NCBI RefSeq assembly: GCF_002878395.1
Contig: NW_025856403.1
Coordinates: 202,637 to 266,636, forward strand
Direction of reading: 5' to 3'
DNA length: 64,000 nucleotides
Origin: Capsicum annuum
Lineage: Eukaryota > Streptophyta > Magnoliopsida > Solanales > Solanaceae
Below the pieces are notes generated by a model. The model did not search any database, had not been told where the DNA came from, and worked only from the letters and a program-made list of their open reading frames with translations. Of the stretch, positions 1 to 9,942 are shown in pieces. How positions within the stretch are numbered: position 1 is the first letter of the stretch; each line of letters begins with the position of its first letter. The translations under genes were made by a program, and so were the position numbers.

Positions 1-2
1 GA

Positions 3-30
3 ACCAATAGAAAAAGCGGATTTATGTTTT
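3..30. repeat. Left fragment of a host repeat split by LTR-1
   Basis: This short piece, together with 2321-2355, matches 49127-49186 once LTR-1 is removed. It is the pre-insertion sequence. The last five bases (26-30, GTTTT) are the left target-site duplication of LTR-1. Confidence 0.6.
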
Positions 31-309
31 TATAACACCTCACACTTTCGAACTAGAAATCAAATTATTGTTCCTACATGTTGAAGCTCTAATAGAAATT
101 ATTTCAAACTGAGAATACGTGTCATCATCTTTATCCTCGTCTTTGAATTGCATTCGAGGCGGAAAATCTTCATAGGAATCACTTAGAGCAAAGTTGAGCT
201 AAGAACCTTTGATTTGACTAACTCTTTGTATTCAATTTTTTAAGGGTCTACTTTGAACGTGTATAACATTCGATACAAGTAAAGGTTTGTGTCTCAAGAC
301 CCACCAAAT

Positions 310-383
310 TGTAGATAATTTAGTCAGCTTTCCAATGATTCTAATTTCTCCCAAATCCAATACCCGAGCAAAAGGTTATAGCC
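310..383 (+). repeat. Shared LTR box, LTR-1 copy
   Basis: A block of about 70 bp ending AATACCCGAGCAAAAGGTTA. Equivalents occur in the LTRs of GYP-K, LARD-B, LTR-L, GYP-E and GYP-F, although most of their remaining sequence does not align. A CpG-rich stretch follows directly. Its role is unknown; position suggests U3 or the promoter-proximal region. Confidence 0.6.
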
Positions 384-675
384 ATATTCGTGAGAGAGGC
401 AGTTAGGTCGCGTGCTCCAACGCACACTCCTAATTTACAGCTGTTGGTTCCACATTTTTAAGGGCTTTATAGTCATTTCTTCCCTTGTAATTTCTAACCC
501 ACACCTGATAACCCTCAAGGGATGATATTTTCCTTCTATTTCATCAATTAAACATCTCAAATCCTATCAAAACATAACCTAGCTGCTCCCAAAGATCAAG
601 AATTCAACCCTTTTAATTCAAGATTCTCTAGAAAAGTATAAAAAATAGGGTTCCATTCTTCAAACCAAGGAACTT

Positions 676-684
676 AAGGTATGT
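676..684 (+). promoter_or_regulatory. Splice-donor-like site in LTR-1
   Basis: AAG/GTATGT with GT at 679-680. It matches the plant 5' splice consensus and lies at the same relative place as donors in J, B, L, E, F and G. That it acts as a donor is inference. Confidence 0.45.
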
Positions 685-864
685 GGGACTACTCTAAAAA
701 CCATGGGTGTAAGTTTAATTGTTTTTATCGAGATTATAAAAATATCCAATTCTATTTTATAATGAATTGTTCGATATTGTTTTCATGAAGTATGTACCAA
801 GGGATTGTTTTGATGAAAATAAACATTGTCTTGGACCAATTTTCATGGAAATTGAACTGTAACC

Positions 865-883
865 ATATATATATATATATATA
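865..883. repeat. (AT)n microsatellite
   Basis: Uninterrupted AT dinucleotides within LTR-1. Simple repeat with no further meaning visible. Confidence 0.9.
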
Positions 884-1969
884 CGATTTTGTGTGTTTTG
901 TAAAGTGAATTGAGAGCATGAACGACTAAACTCCCTCTCCTTTATGATATCTCTCATTTCAAGTATTGTGAATTGTTTAAATGCATGAATTTTCTCAAAG
1001 AAAACTAGTGACTGAATCCTTTATTAATGATCATGGAATGATATGGGTTGTGACGCATTGAGATGGGGTTTGTGAATGGAAAATCTTTATCATGTCAAAA
1101 TTAACAATTTCTATGGGTGTAGAGCATTATAAACATAACATGACCACCTTATATTTATATTATTGAAAGGAGAGTGATTTTGATGTAAACTCAAATGAAA
1201 ACCTATTGCATGACTCTCCCTCACTTGATGTTTAAAAGCGATGGGTGGTCATTAATATGATAATAAGTAAAAAGGGTTGCAGATATGATATGATGTGATT
1301 TGATTGACTTACAAGTCAGGGTATGATGATACCCAGTGATTTTATGCCCTTAACAAGATAAGTATTGAATGTTTTGATAGTATGAAGTATGTTTGTCTTA
1401 AGGAACTAAAAGTTGGGCTTAAGAGAGCTAGTAGGTTACTTGAAGAAGTATTTGAGTGTAAGGAAACATCGATGGAAACCGTAGTATCTGATGCGGGACT
1501 TATGATGTATTCTCCTACATGAAAGGACATTCAAGACATCTTACATGGGGGGATTTCCTATAGTGTGCTCACATGGGGGTATCACCACACCTACTTGGAT
1601 TGGGGGCTTGGCCGCTGAGTTAAGGGCGGGTCACACATAGCCCGTGGGATTACAGATTTTTAAGGTGTCTTGACTTGCTCAAAAGAATAATAAAGAGTGG
1701 GTAAGTGTTATCAAGATTCGTTTTAAAGTTCTCTAAAGTATGCCCATGTATTTTTTTTGTATTGTGTTCATTGATACTATGAAATGCTCTCACTTATTTC
1801 ATATAAAAATCTGTTATTTTGAGTTATTTCACATACCAATACAACAATATTGACCCCCTATATTTCAGGATCAGAGGCACAGTCAGGGGTCCTGCTAAGC
1901 AGTAGGTTGAATTCAGTCAGAGATTGCTTTTGGTGAGCCTATCTTATTTTGGAAGACCTGTTTTAGAAC

Positions 1970-2065
1970 ATTGTAATTTATTTTAGTTCATGGCTCGACC
2001 TGGTGCCTTGTCCCAATATTGTAATTTATTTTAGTTCATGGCTCGACCTGGTTCCTTGTCCCAAT
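1970..2065. repeat. 48-bp tandem duplication in LTR-1
   Basis: Two adjacent 48-bp units (1970-2017 and 2018-2065) that differ at essentially one base. This is a recent local duplication near the 3' end of the LTR. Confidence 0.85.
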
Positions 2066-2320
2066 TTTTAGACAGATGTTGGGTTTCATGTTATTAATGA
2101 TTTTGCAGATTGGTGTCATGTGTTTTTGATGTTAAGCATTTCCTTTCAAATTATTCAGTTTACTTATGAGATTGACCATGTTACCATTATGTTATCTTTC
2201 CACAGTTCTTGATATTACATGACCATTATGCATGATTTCCAGATAGCGATAGGCGCTCAGGCCTTCACGGTTCGAGATGCACGTTGCAGCCAGGGTCTTA
2301 GCTCGGGTCATGACAGTTTT

Positions 2321-2357
2321 CTTAACAATTTTCTTATGGATCAATTTAGGGTATCAA
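2321..2357. repeat. Right fragment of the host repeat split by LTR-1
   Basis: Begins with CTTAACAATTTTCTTATG and continues to GGGTATC. It matches 49151-49186, where GYP-E starts immediately afterwards. The same host repeat thus lies beside two different long-LTR insertions. Confidence 0.55.
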
Positions 2358-2718
2358 TGTTGAAACATTGACCCAAATATGAGATTAGTTTTTTTAGGCT
2401 GTAATTGACCAATGAGTTTATTTGATACATTATGCTATTTTTCACACTGTTCAAGTAAGTGTGCGACTCCATATGGGGACATCCTTTTCTGTCTACAGTC
2501 CATTCACATATTTGAATTGAGTATGCACTGAATATATAGACTCTTACGTATATTCTATAACGCACACTAACTGCACTAAATAGGTACTAACTCAGTAGTG
2601 CTTTCCACTAACAAGAGAAACTTAAAAACTAAACAACAATTACTCAAGACGAAGTCAAAAATAGTAAAACGCTAAAAGAAAGCTATAGTAACTTTTTTTT
2701 TGAATCACTTATTTAACA
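2358..2718 (-). mobile_element. COPIA-A 3' LTR (chimeric or truncated)
   Basis: On the minus strand it starts TGTTAAATAAGTGATTC at 2718. The right part (about 2566-2718) clearly matches the 5' LTR (about 40325-40487). The left part (2358-2565) does not match the other LTR, although it ends in CAACA as an LTR should. Either the distal half was replaced, or the LTR is truncated near 2566 and the rest is flanking DNA. Confidence 0.6.
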
Positions 2719-2732
2719 TTCCCCCTTGATTC
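2719..2732 (-). other. COPIA-A polypurine tract
   Basis: On the minus strand AATCAAGGGGGAA lies directly before the 3' LTR start. This is the expected plus-strand primer position. Confidence 0.7.
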
Positions 2733-3937
2733 AAAATCGCTGACACCCAGCAATGATCTGAAGTAAACATGCTTTTGATAGAGCAACCCTTTTGTGCATA
2801 TATCTGTTACTTGATCATTGGTGTTGCAAAACTTCAATATGATCTTTTGTTTTTCCACCATCTCACGAATAAAATCTAAGTGAATGTCAATGTGTTTTTT
2901 TCTTCCATGAAATGTTAGATTCTTAGTCATTCCAATTGTGCACTTGTTGTCACAAAATATTTCAGTTGCTTTCTCTTGCTTCTGGTTAAGATCAGCCAAA
3001 TTATCCTAAGACAAATGCATTGTTAGGCTGAAGAAGTTATTGTGATATACTCTGCCTCTGAAATCGACAATGTCATCGTTGATTATTTCTTAGAACTCTA
3101 TGTTATTGTAACTTATACAAGACTAAAAGTGTTGCCTGATGTGCTCTTCCTATCATCCACAGAGCCTCCCTAATCACTATCAGTATAGCCGACCAATTTA
3201 AAATTTGAAACATGAGAGTACCAAATACCATATTCCAGTGTCTTAGCAATATAATGTAGAATCCTTTTCACAGCTCCAAAATGATGCTTGGATGGATTTC
3301 TCATAAACCTTATAACGACACCAACAAAGTATGAAATATCTGGACGAGTATGAGAAAAGTAAATCAAACCTCCAACTAGACTTCTAAAACTTCTTGCATT
3401 GGCTTGCCCAGTACCATCTTCCAGCTGCAATTTTTCATTCATATTCATGTGTGTTGCTTGCTTTCTTATGTATAGAGTAGGCTCACTTTCACTCCTTTCA
3501 AACCCATTTTGAACAAAATAGGAATTGATTTTTCTAAACTAAGCGTGTGGTGCTTATTTCAACCCATAAATTGCTTTCCTCAGCTTGTACACCCTTTTCT
3601 CTTGTCCACTGATTTTGAAACCTTGAGGTTGAGCAACATAAACCTCCTTTTCTGGTTCACCATTCAAGAACACTAACTTAACATAAGTTGATAAGGTGAC
3701 CATTTAAGTTGAGTAGCCAAGGCAAAAATTATTCTTACCATTTCAAATTGAGCAACAGGGAAAAATATCTCTTCAAAATCAATGCCCTGCTGATGTGAGT
3801 ATCCCTTCACAACAAGTCTTGCCTTGTGTCTCTTTACACTTCCACTTTAATCCAACAATATTTTTTTCATTTGGTAAGTCGGTGAGATACCATTTTTCAT
3901 TTCTTTGTATTGCCATAAGTTCTTCCTTCATTGCATT

Positions 3938-3942
3938 ATTCC
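3938..3942. other. Left target-site duplication of element D
   Basis: ATTCC on the left pairs with CTTCC at 37652-37656, one mismatch. The COPIA-A codons flanking these sites are contiguous and in frame once element D is removed. Confidence 0.75.
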
Positions 3943-4715
3943 TGATACAAGAAAGACAAGGGGGTATGAAACAACACCAAAATCAGTCCACAAGTTCAAA
4001 GTGCTGAGGACCCTTTTGATGACCTCACTCGGATTCACTAACAGGAACAATAATACAGGAGATCGGGGTGTTTTTCAACACCTAAACAGCCACCCCAAAC
4101 TAATATTATCAACACAAGATAAAGGGCACAAAGAACAATAACAATATTAAAACAATACTCATTGGTTCCACAAGCAAAATACATAACAATTACAAGATTA
4201 TAGTGAACAAAAGGATAGATAGAAAGACTAAATAAAGGAAAAATTTTAAGAACCCAAGAACATATTCCACTCTTGGACCCTTAATACTACTCACAACAAT
4301 TCACCTATCTCTTACATTGGTATAAGAGGGACCTCGATCTCCCAAGCATCAAACATTTTCAAGCTCGAATTCAACACGAGTGATTCCACACTCAAGTCAA
4401 AAACCCTAGTTACATTGTTTTGGCCAAGAGGTCTTTCTCACAAGATAGAGTGTGTAAATGTTACAAATTTCGATAATCTTCAAAACCAAAGTAGTAAATG
4501 ACCTAACATATTCTATTTATAGTAGATTACAAAAATAATGTGAAATGTCCAAAAGATCCCTTAGTCAATTGCTTCAATTTAGGCGCCCTTGGTGTATAGA
4601 ATGTGGGCTGTTTTGGATCCTTTTTAGGCCCCCCTTTGCACTTCATTTTCACACACCAAGTCTCGGGTTCAACTTATGCCCTCATAAATCCATCTACGTG
4701 ATCATACCTGTATCA
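3943..4715 (-). mobile_element. Element D 3' LTR
   Basis: A 773-bp LTR starting TGATACAGG on the minus strand (4715) and ending CTTGTATCA (3943). From about 4060 onwards it aligns with 16300-16787 and then with 37481-37651, which together form the other LTR. A minus-strand TATA-like box lies at 4513-4522. Confidence 0.85.
4513..4522 (-). promoter_or_regulatory. TATA-like box in the element D LTR
   Basis: CTATAAATAG on the minus strand, a near-perfect plant TATA box in the middle of the LTR and in the orientation of the element. The equivalent in the right LTR (16751-16765) is degraded. Confidence 0.6.
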
Positions 4716-4734
4716 TCCTTCCCTTCTTGAAAAG
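4716..4734 (-). other. Element D polypurine tract
   Basis: CAAGAAGGGAAGGA on the minus strand, directly before the 3' LTR. This sets the orientation of the element. Confidence 0.7.
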
Positions 4735-4974
4735 GATTCGACCTCAAATCCGTACTTTGCAAAATCAAGAGAAGAAAAACAAGCACACATCCTCATGAAA
4801 TAAGGGTTTGGTTTAGAAAAATAAACATATCAACATGCCATGCTAGGGGGAAAAAATTTGAAGTATATCAACAGGTCCTTTGTATTAAACATGGAAAGAC
4901 TAGTACAAATGTTAAAAAGGAAGTGGCTTAGATAAACATAAAAAAAATTAGCCTAAATCAAGAATAAACCTCGC

Positions 4975-5040
4975 CCATCCTAAGATGGCACCGAGATCAA
5001 ATGGTATTCGTAACCAAGGGCTTAGGTTTCGGCCATTCCT
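4975..5040. repeat. Dispersed module, copy 1
   Basis: Centred on TAAGATGGCACCGAGATCAA. It is diverged from, but clearly alignable to, 6040-6109 in the same orientation. Confidence 0.6.
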
Positions 5041-5518
5041 ACTTTCCCCTATGGTGTCGTCCTCAAAATTAGGCATACCCTTTGTATCTGATATGGGTAT
5101 GATCATGATCGGGGTCAAATACATCAAGAATCGAGCTAGGGGGGCTTCCCATCCAAGGAACAAGCTTTGAAGTATAGAGAACAAGTCCCATAAGCTCCAA
5201 AACTGTTCACTGTTTATCCACATTCATGTTCATTCGCCCTTTGTAAGGGTTTTTTAGTCATTTATAATAAGTTAACCTAGGTATAAATATAACCTCATTA
5301 GGTAATTTTTGGGAGAATTTTGGAGAATATATTTTGTAGCCTCTTTGAGAGTTTTTAGTAAGGTGGAATCCTTGTGTTGATCATTTGCTTAGAAACAGAG
5401 ATTGCTTGAAAATTCTGGTTCCCTTGAGATCACGTAAGAGATAGATTTAGGTTGTGTGTGATATTAAAGGTCTAAAAGTGGAAAAATCTTTTGGGCTGTT
5501 AATATTATACCATCCATT

Positions 5519-5538
5519 TATCTATCTATCTATCTATC
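5519..5538. repeat. (TATC)n microsatellite
   Basis: Five consecutive TATC units inside the element D internal DNA. Confidence 0.9.
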
Positions 5539-6039
5539 TTTACTTTTTTGTAATCGTTTGTCTATATCTAGTGTAATCGGTTTGTGGTCTTATCTTGTAA
5601 CCGTGTGTTGTTTTTATTGCATCTTGTTCATCAAGTGTTGTTTCTATTTTAGTGTGTTTTACTCTTGATATCACTTCCCTTCTTGTTCTTCATGCGACTT
5701 TGAGAAGGTAATCAAAAGGGTCTATAGTTCTTAAACTAGTGGACTGATATTGTTTTTTGTGTTGTTGTGTTCTTGGGGAGTTTGGTATCAATATCTCTTT
5801 GGAAAATATCATGAGCACAAAGAGGGTAGAGAAAGGTGTCATACAAGTCAACTCCAATTAGGGTGTCCTCATTTCATTACTTACTAATTTCAAGTTCATC
5901 ACAAAGAAGGAGTAGATAGCATTACTAGGCATACAACTCTTTTTCTTTAACGAGAGTAGTCCCTACATAGACATAAAATATCATGGACAGAAAAGGGATC
6001 ACACTTAAGAAATAAAAAACAAAGGCCAAGACTACTCCT

Positions 6040-6109
6040 ACCATACTCTAAGATGGCACCGGAGTCAAATATAAGAAGTAGCCATGGGCATGGGTTTTGG
6101 TCATTGTCT
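6040..6109. repeat. Dispersed module, copy 2
   Basis: Shares CTAAGATGGCACCGGAGTCA and the following GGGTTTTGG.CATT with copy 1 about 1.07 kb to the left. This suggests an old internal duplication within element D. Confidence 0.6.
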
Positions 6110-7044
6110 ATTTCTAAATGGTAACCCGCGCTTAGATTCATGCCATGATGGGCAGCCCAGGGATACGACCAAAGACCATTTTTATAAGTACAATCACAAT
6201 TCGGGTTTCCTATACTTTTAAACAAATCAAGGTCATCTTCATCAGATTGATTATTTTATACGCCCTCACTAGTTGTTGGTAACCCGAAGACCAATGTAGA
6301 TTCACCTTGGTTTTAACAAGGGTACACTAGTGTGTGAGTACTGTTGTTAATTGTTAATTTAACCTTGTTCATGTTATAAGACCTCACACTAGATAGACAT
6401 AAATATTCTTACAAGAAGAATCAATTTTGTCATCTAAAGGATCAACTAGTGCTTGCGTACTTACAACAAGAATGTGGTCCTCACATGACCTAACATCACC
6501 AAGAGTATCACTAGATGAATACTCGAACACCTCTACTCTAGGTAAATTCACAACTACATCCAAATGGCCACTACTAGCCACATCACAACATTCTAAGCTT
6601 ATAGGAGTGTAGGGGATAGCGTTTTTACCTCGTAGCTCACACGAGCTAAAGTGTAAAGATCCATTTTATCGTTACTAAATTCTTCTTAATAAATTTATGA
6701 AAATTCTTTATTTTCATTCCTAATATTAATTTGGGTCCAAATTAGCCAATGTTTTATTTATTATGTTACCTTAAACTTTTTGGCGAAGATTTTAGCCTTC
6801 GGATGTGTCTAGATAGACTCAAGCCCGATGAATTTAATTATTCATGAGTTCTAGTATCAACAACTTAGATTAAAATTTCTTTAGCTATTAATTAAGGTCA
6901 TACAATATCCCTAACACAAAGTTAAGTTTAAAACTTTATTTTCATAGAGTTTCGATATGGGTTTTTATTAGGGTAAAATTCAAAAGATTATATATCTTAT
7001 AATATAAGGAGTTATGAAACCCAAAACCCACAAAATTAAAGAAA

Positions 7045-7110
7045 TCAGAGTCCTCTTTCCAAAGCAAGAAACCGTTCCTCAATTCGAATTTGGAGTAAAA
7101 GGTTATGACT
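7045..7110 (+). repeat. Shared LTR box, GYP-K 5' LTR copy (divergent)
   Basis: Contains TTTGGAGTAAAAGGTTATGA, the counterpart of CCCGAGCAAAAGGTTATAG in LTR-1. The match is weaker than among the other families. Confidence 0.45.
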
Positions 7111-7751
7111 GTTTTATTAAGCACTGTCTGAAGCGGGATTTTGTTGTAGCGACATTTCTGATGGTATTTAAATCAGCTTCAGCCATATTTTAAGTCTAAA
7201 AACCCTAAATTTTATTCTCCAATCCCAAACAGGTGATTTTCCTAGGCTTAAGGTGAAATTTCTTTGTTGAGATAAGTTTTTTGATTATTATCTTCGTATT
7301 TTAAATCTTTAACATCTTGAAATCCTTAAAAAGACCTCAAATGGTGGAAGATTTTTGGCGAATACTCAAGGGTGTTCTTAATATAATCTAGATCTGATTC
7401 TAAACTATAAATTAAAGATTTCTAACATGAATTTTATAAAATAGATTATGAATTTTGATGGTTAGGAACCTTGAATTCCGTAAAGATGAAACCTTTAGCA
7501 TAAAAACTCCATTAATGGAGATGGATTAAGCTTGAAAGAGCTAATTAATGATTATTTGAACTTAGGAAATGATATATACCTTGAATTAAGGGTAGAATTA
7601 GTGGGTTTGAATCCCCAAAATATTTGTTTGAAGAGTAATTATTTAATTACTTTTATAATTACTTGATCTTTAGATAATCAATTATTCCAAGGCATGAAGA
7701 AAAGGAAAGAGCATCTTTGTTGCAGCTTGCTTCTTTAAAAATCATGGCTTC

Positions 7752-7760
7752 CAGGTAGGC
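7752..7760 (+). promoter_or_regulatory. Splice-donor-like site, GYP-K 5' LTR
   Basis: CAG/GTAGGC with GT at 7755-7756. The 3' LTR copy at 13354 is CAG/GTAAGC, an ideal donor, so the ancestral site was probably GTAAGC. Confidence 0.4.
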
Positions 7761-8639
7761 TATGTTTACTGAATAGAAGATTGTGTTATTCTATATTTTC
7801 ATAATTTAGAATTGATGTGAGAAAGCATGTCTAGGTATGCAGGCATGGAGTTGAGGTGGATAAAGATATGAGTACTTAAATTTAATCTCAAAAACTATAT
7901 TATTGATTGATTATGTGATATTTATAATATTATGTGTTATTTTCCTGAAAGGAGATTGTTGTAAATATAGTATATGAACATGATATTTTTTTAGTTGTTC
8001 TAGTGATGAACCTAGTTGAGTTGTAATGGTATTACGTCGTATGTATTGTGCAATACTATGATGAGAAGAATTATTTTAAGACCGAATATTGATGAGTATA
8101 GTAATATCTAACGGATAGATGACTTGAACTAGTGTGATGATTGTATTAATTGGAAAGAGGTAGAGGATAATGATGCCTGTAAATGTGATAGTTAAAGGTG
8201 GTGATGTTAGAATCCAAGTTACAGTATTTAAGAAGATAATGATATTTTTAATAATTAATGAGTAATTAAGGCCCCAATAGCGACTTGTATGAGTAAGAAT
8301 TAAATTGTGATTTATTTAAGTATATTCTTATTTTGATATTGATTAAAATACTATGTCTATTGGATTCCCATGAAAGGCTAAATTGGTGATAATGATGGTT
8401 TATTGAATTGTATCTATGAGTGGCTTGTTTGAGAATGATAACTCCTTAAAGTAATGCTATGAATACTTGATGATTGGTATTTGGACATGCTTAAAATTGT
8501 TGATGCTTGGATTGTTGATGCGTGTATAAATGATTGTTGAAAATTTACTTGATGAAACTGTCTTATTACTTTAAGTGTACTTGTAAATTGTTACATTGTT
8601 GTATGTTGTGAGGTTGTGTGGATATGATATTGATAATAC

Positions 8640-8866
8640 TTGTTTATGGTGGATCGGGTACCATGCTTGTACAAATATGTATATGTTGGATCGAGTACCA
8701 CGCCGGTACGGATGTGTATATAATGGATTGGGTACCACGCCGGTATGGATGTGTATATGTTGGATCAGGTACCACGTCGGTATGGATATGTATATGTTAG
8801 ATCGGATACCATTCCTGTACAGATACGTATATGTTGGATTGGGTACCACGTCGGTACGGTACATGA
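8640..8866. repeat. 37-bp minisatellite, GYP-K 5' LTR, six units
   Basis: The GTACC core recurs at 8658, 8695, 8732, 8769, 8806 (as ATACC) and 8843, exactly 37 bp apart each time. Each unit carries a dyad, GTACC-ACGCC-GGTAC, followed by an AT-rich GATATGTATATGTTGGAT-type spacer. Because 37 is not a multiple of three, all frames are visited in turn. The repetitive open frames here are an artefact of the repeat. Confidence 0.95.
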
Positions 8867-9930
8867 ATATAGATTGTTCTCTACAGGTCATCACTATTTG
8901 GGAAAAAATAAGTCCCATAGCATGTGTATACATATTTGTGTTGAGTCTGTGGATGTTTACGGTATGGTTGATACTTTTGATGGTTATGTGGCTTGTTTGT
9001 GAGCACTGCTTAATCTTTTATCGTTGTATTATTAATTCATTGGGTATTTGATTGTGTGATATCTATTTGAAAAAGTAGAACTTTGTACTTACTTATATGT
9101 TGGTTGACTTTCTTCATTCATACGTGTTTTAATGGTAGCTTACCAGAATAGCTAGTTATCATTCTTTAATATTATAATAGAGCATTGATTGTTAACCCGA
9201 GAATTTAGTGTGGATTGTTTATGATTATGGGTTTGTTCCCATGAATATGAGTAATGAAACAGATAAGGTGAATAAAGAAGAATAGTGTTATATTAGTGTT
9301 GGATTGTGGTTGATTGTGTGAATTAATGAGGCCAGAATAAGCTAGTAGCGAATGTAATATTGATGGACTTGGAAAAGTAGTGGGATGTTGTAACTTATAT
9401 AGGTAGAATAATAATATTATTACAGGTTAGTTGATTTATATTCCATTCAGGATGTCATGATTTATTTTCCTTAATTCTATTTTATTATTATATGGACTAA
9501 CAAGGTCAGTCGATGATGCCTACCAATACATATGGCCATACATACCCTACTCTTCTACAATCATTTTAGGGGTGTAGACTGAATGAAGGTTAGTTGTAGT
9601 TACTAGATGGATGAAGATATTCAGCACTAACTTATGTATTTTCATCCTTTGAAATGTTAGAGTCTTTGTATTATTTTTTGATTGTCAGTTTATGCTGTAG
9701 TAGATAGCTTTTGTACATCTCTGGCCAAGTTTTGGGACAGTGAAGAACAATTTTATGAAGATTTTGAAAAAGTTTACTTATTAATATTTAATTTACGTTG
9801 TTATATTTAATCCACTATTTTCTTAAAAGTAGAAGTCTTCCGCTTATTTTTAGTTGGGTAGTAAGGGTTCTCCTAGCTATTTAAAATAGTGTAGGTGCCC
9901 GCACGGTCCAATAGTTTGGGTTGTGACAGT

Positions 9931-9942
9931 TGGCATCAGAGC
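9931..9942 (+). other. GYP-K primer-binding site
   Basis: TGGCATCAGAGC lies two bases after the LTR end. It differs by one base from TGGTATCAGAGC, the complement of the 3' end of plant initiator tRNA-Met. Confidence 0.85.

Larger units (their letters stand above)
31..2315 (+). mobile_element. LTR-1, solo LTR of a Ty3/Gypsy-type element
   Basis: A 2285-bp LTR with no internal region on either side. It starts TATAACACCT (a decayed TGTAACACC) and ends CGGGTCATGACA. It is flanked by a perfect 5-bp duplication GTTTT (26-30 and 2316-2320), so it inserted as a whole element and then lost its body by LTR-LTR recombination. The first several hundred bases align with the reverse complement of the GYP-E LTR (51555 downwards), so the two belong to one family. 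It contains the shared LTR box (310-383), a CpG tract (about 400-430) and the splice-donor-like AAG/GTATGT at 676-684. It has no coding capacity; the open frames inside are chance. Confidence 0.85.
2709..3942 (-). pseudogene. pol: COPIA-A pol, reverse transcriptase and RNase H part
   Basis: C-terminal part of a Ty1/Copia polyprotein, read leftwards. The RT begins in the conserved stretch before the palm (EELMAIQRNEKW, near 3895-3930) and runs through an LNG...VYVAQPQGF-like segment and a YGLK motif with several stops. It then jumps from TLYIRKQ (about 3450-3480) straight to the STP-equivalent region (MNEKLQLEDG). The whole YVDD catalytic segment is therefore missing. Next come DISYFVGV, VKRILHYI and YTDSD, a damaged RNase H, and the terminal frame at 2709-2999 (FCDNKCTIGMTKN, KHIDIHLDFIREMV). 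The last codons overlap the LTR. The reading frame continues across element D at 37652. Confidence 0.85.
4735..6651 (-). other. Element D internal region, no recognised gene
   Basis: About 1.9 kb between the PPT and GYP-K. Three short minus-strand open frames occur (4948-5223, 5947-6225, 6384-6581). The first two share a short similar stretch (PWL..F.GAIL), which reflects a DNA-level repeat at 4975-5040 and 6040-6109. I cannot match them to gag, protease, RT or integrase. They may be remnants of an untranslated or accessory segment. Confidence 0.5.
6652..9928 (+). mobile_element. GYP-K 5' LTR
   Basis: A 3277-bp LTR from TGTAAAGATCC to TTGTGACA, directly followed by a tRNA-Met-type PBS. It contains the shared LTR box (7045-7110), a donor-like CCAG/GTAGGC (GT at 7755) and six units of a 37-bp minisatellite (8640-8866). 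Confidence 0.85.

Noticed and set aside
8571..9051. Overlapping open frames of up to 151 codons on both strands with repeated YPYRxGTRSNIYI-like peptides
   Set aside because: They are translations of the 37-bp minisatellite, which is not a multiple of three and so opens several frames. The same holds for 14179-14603.
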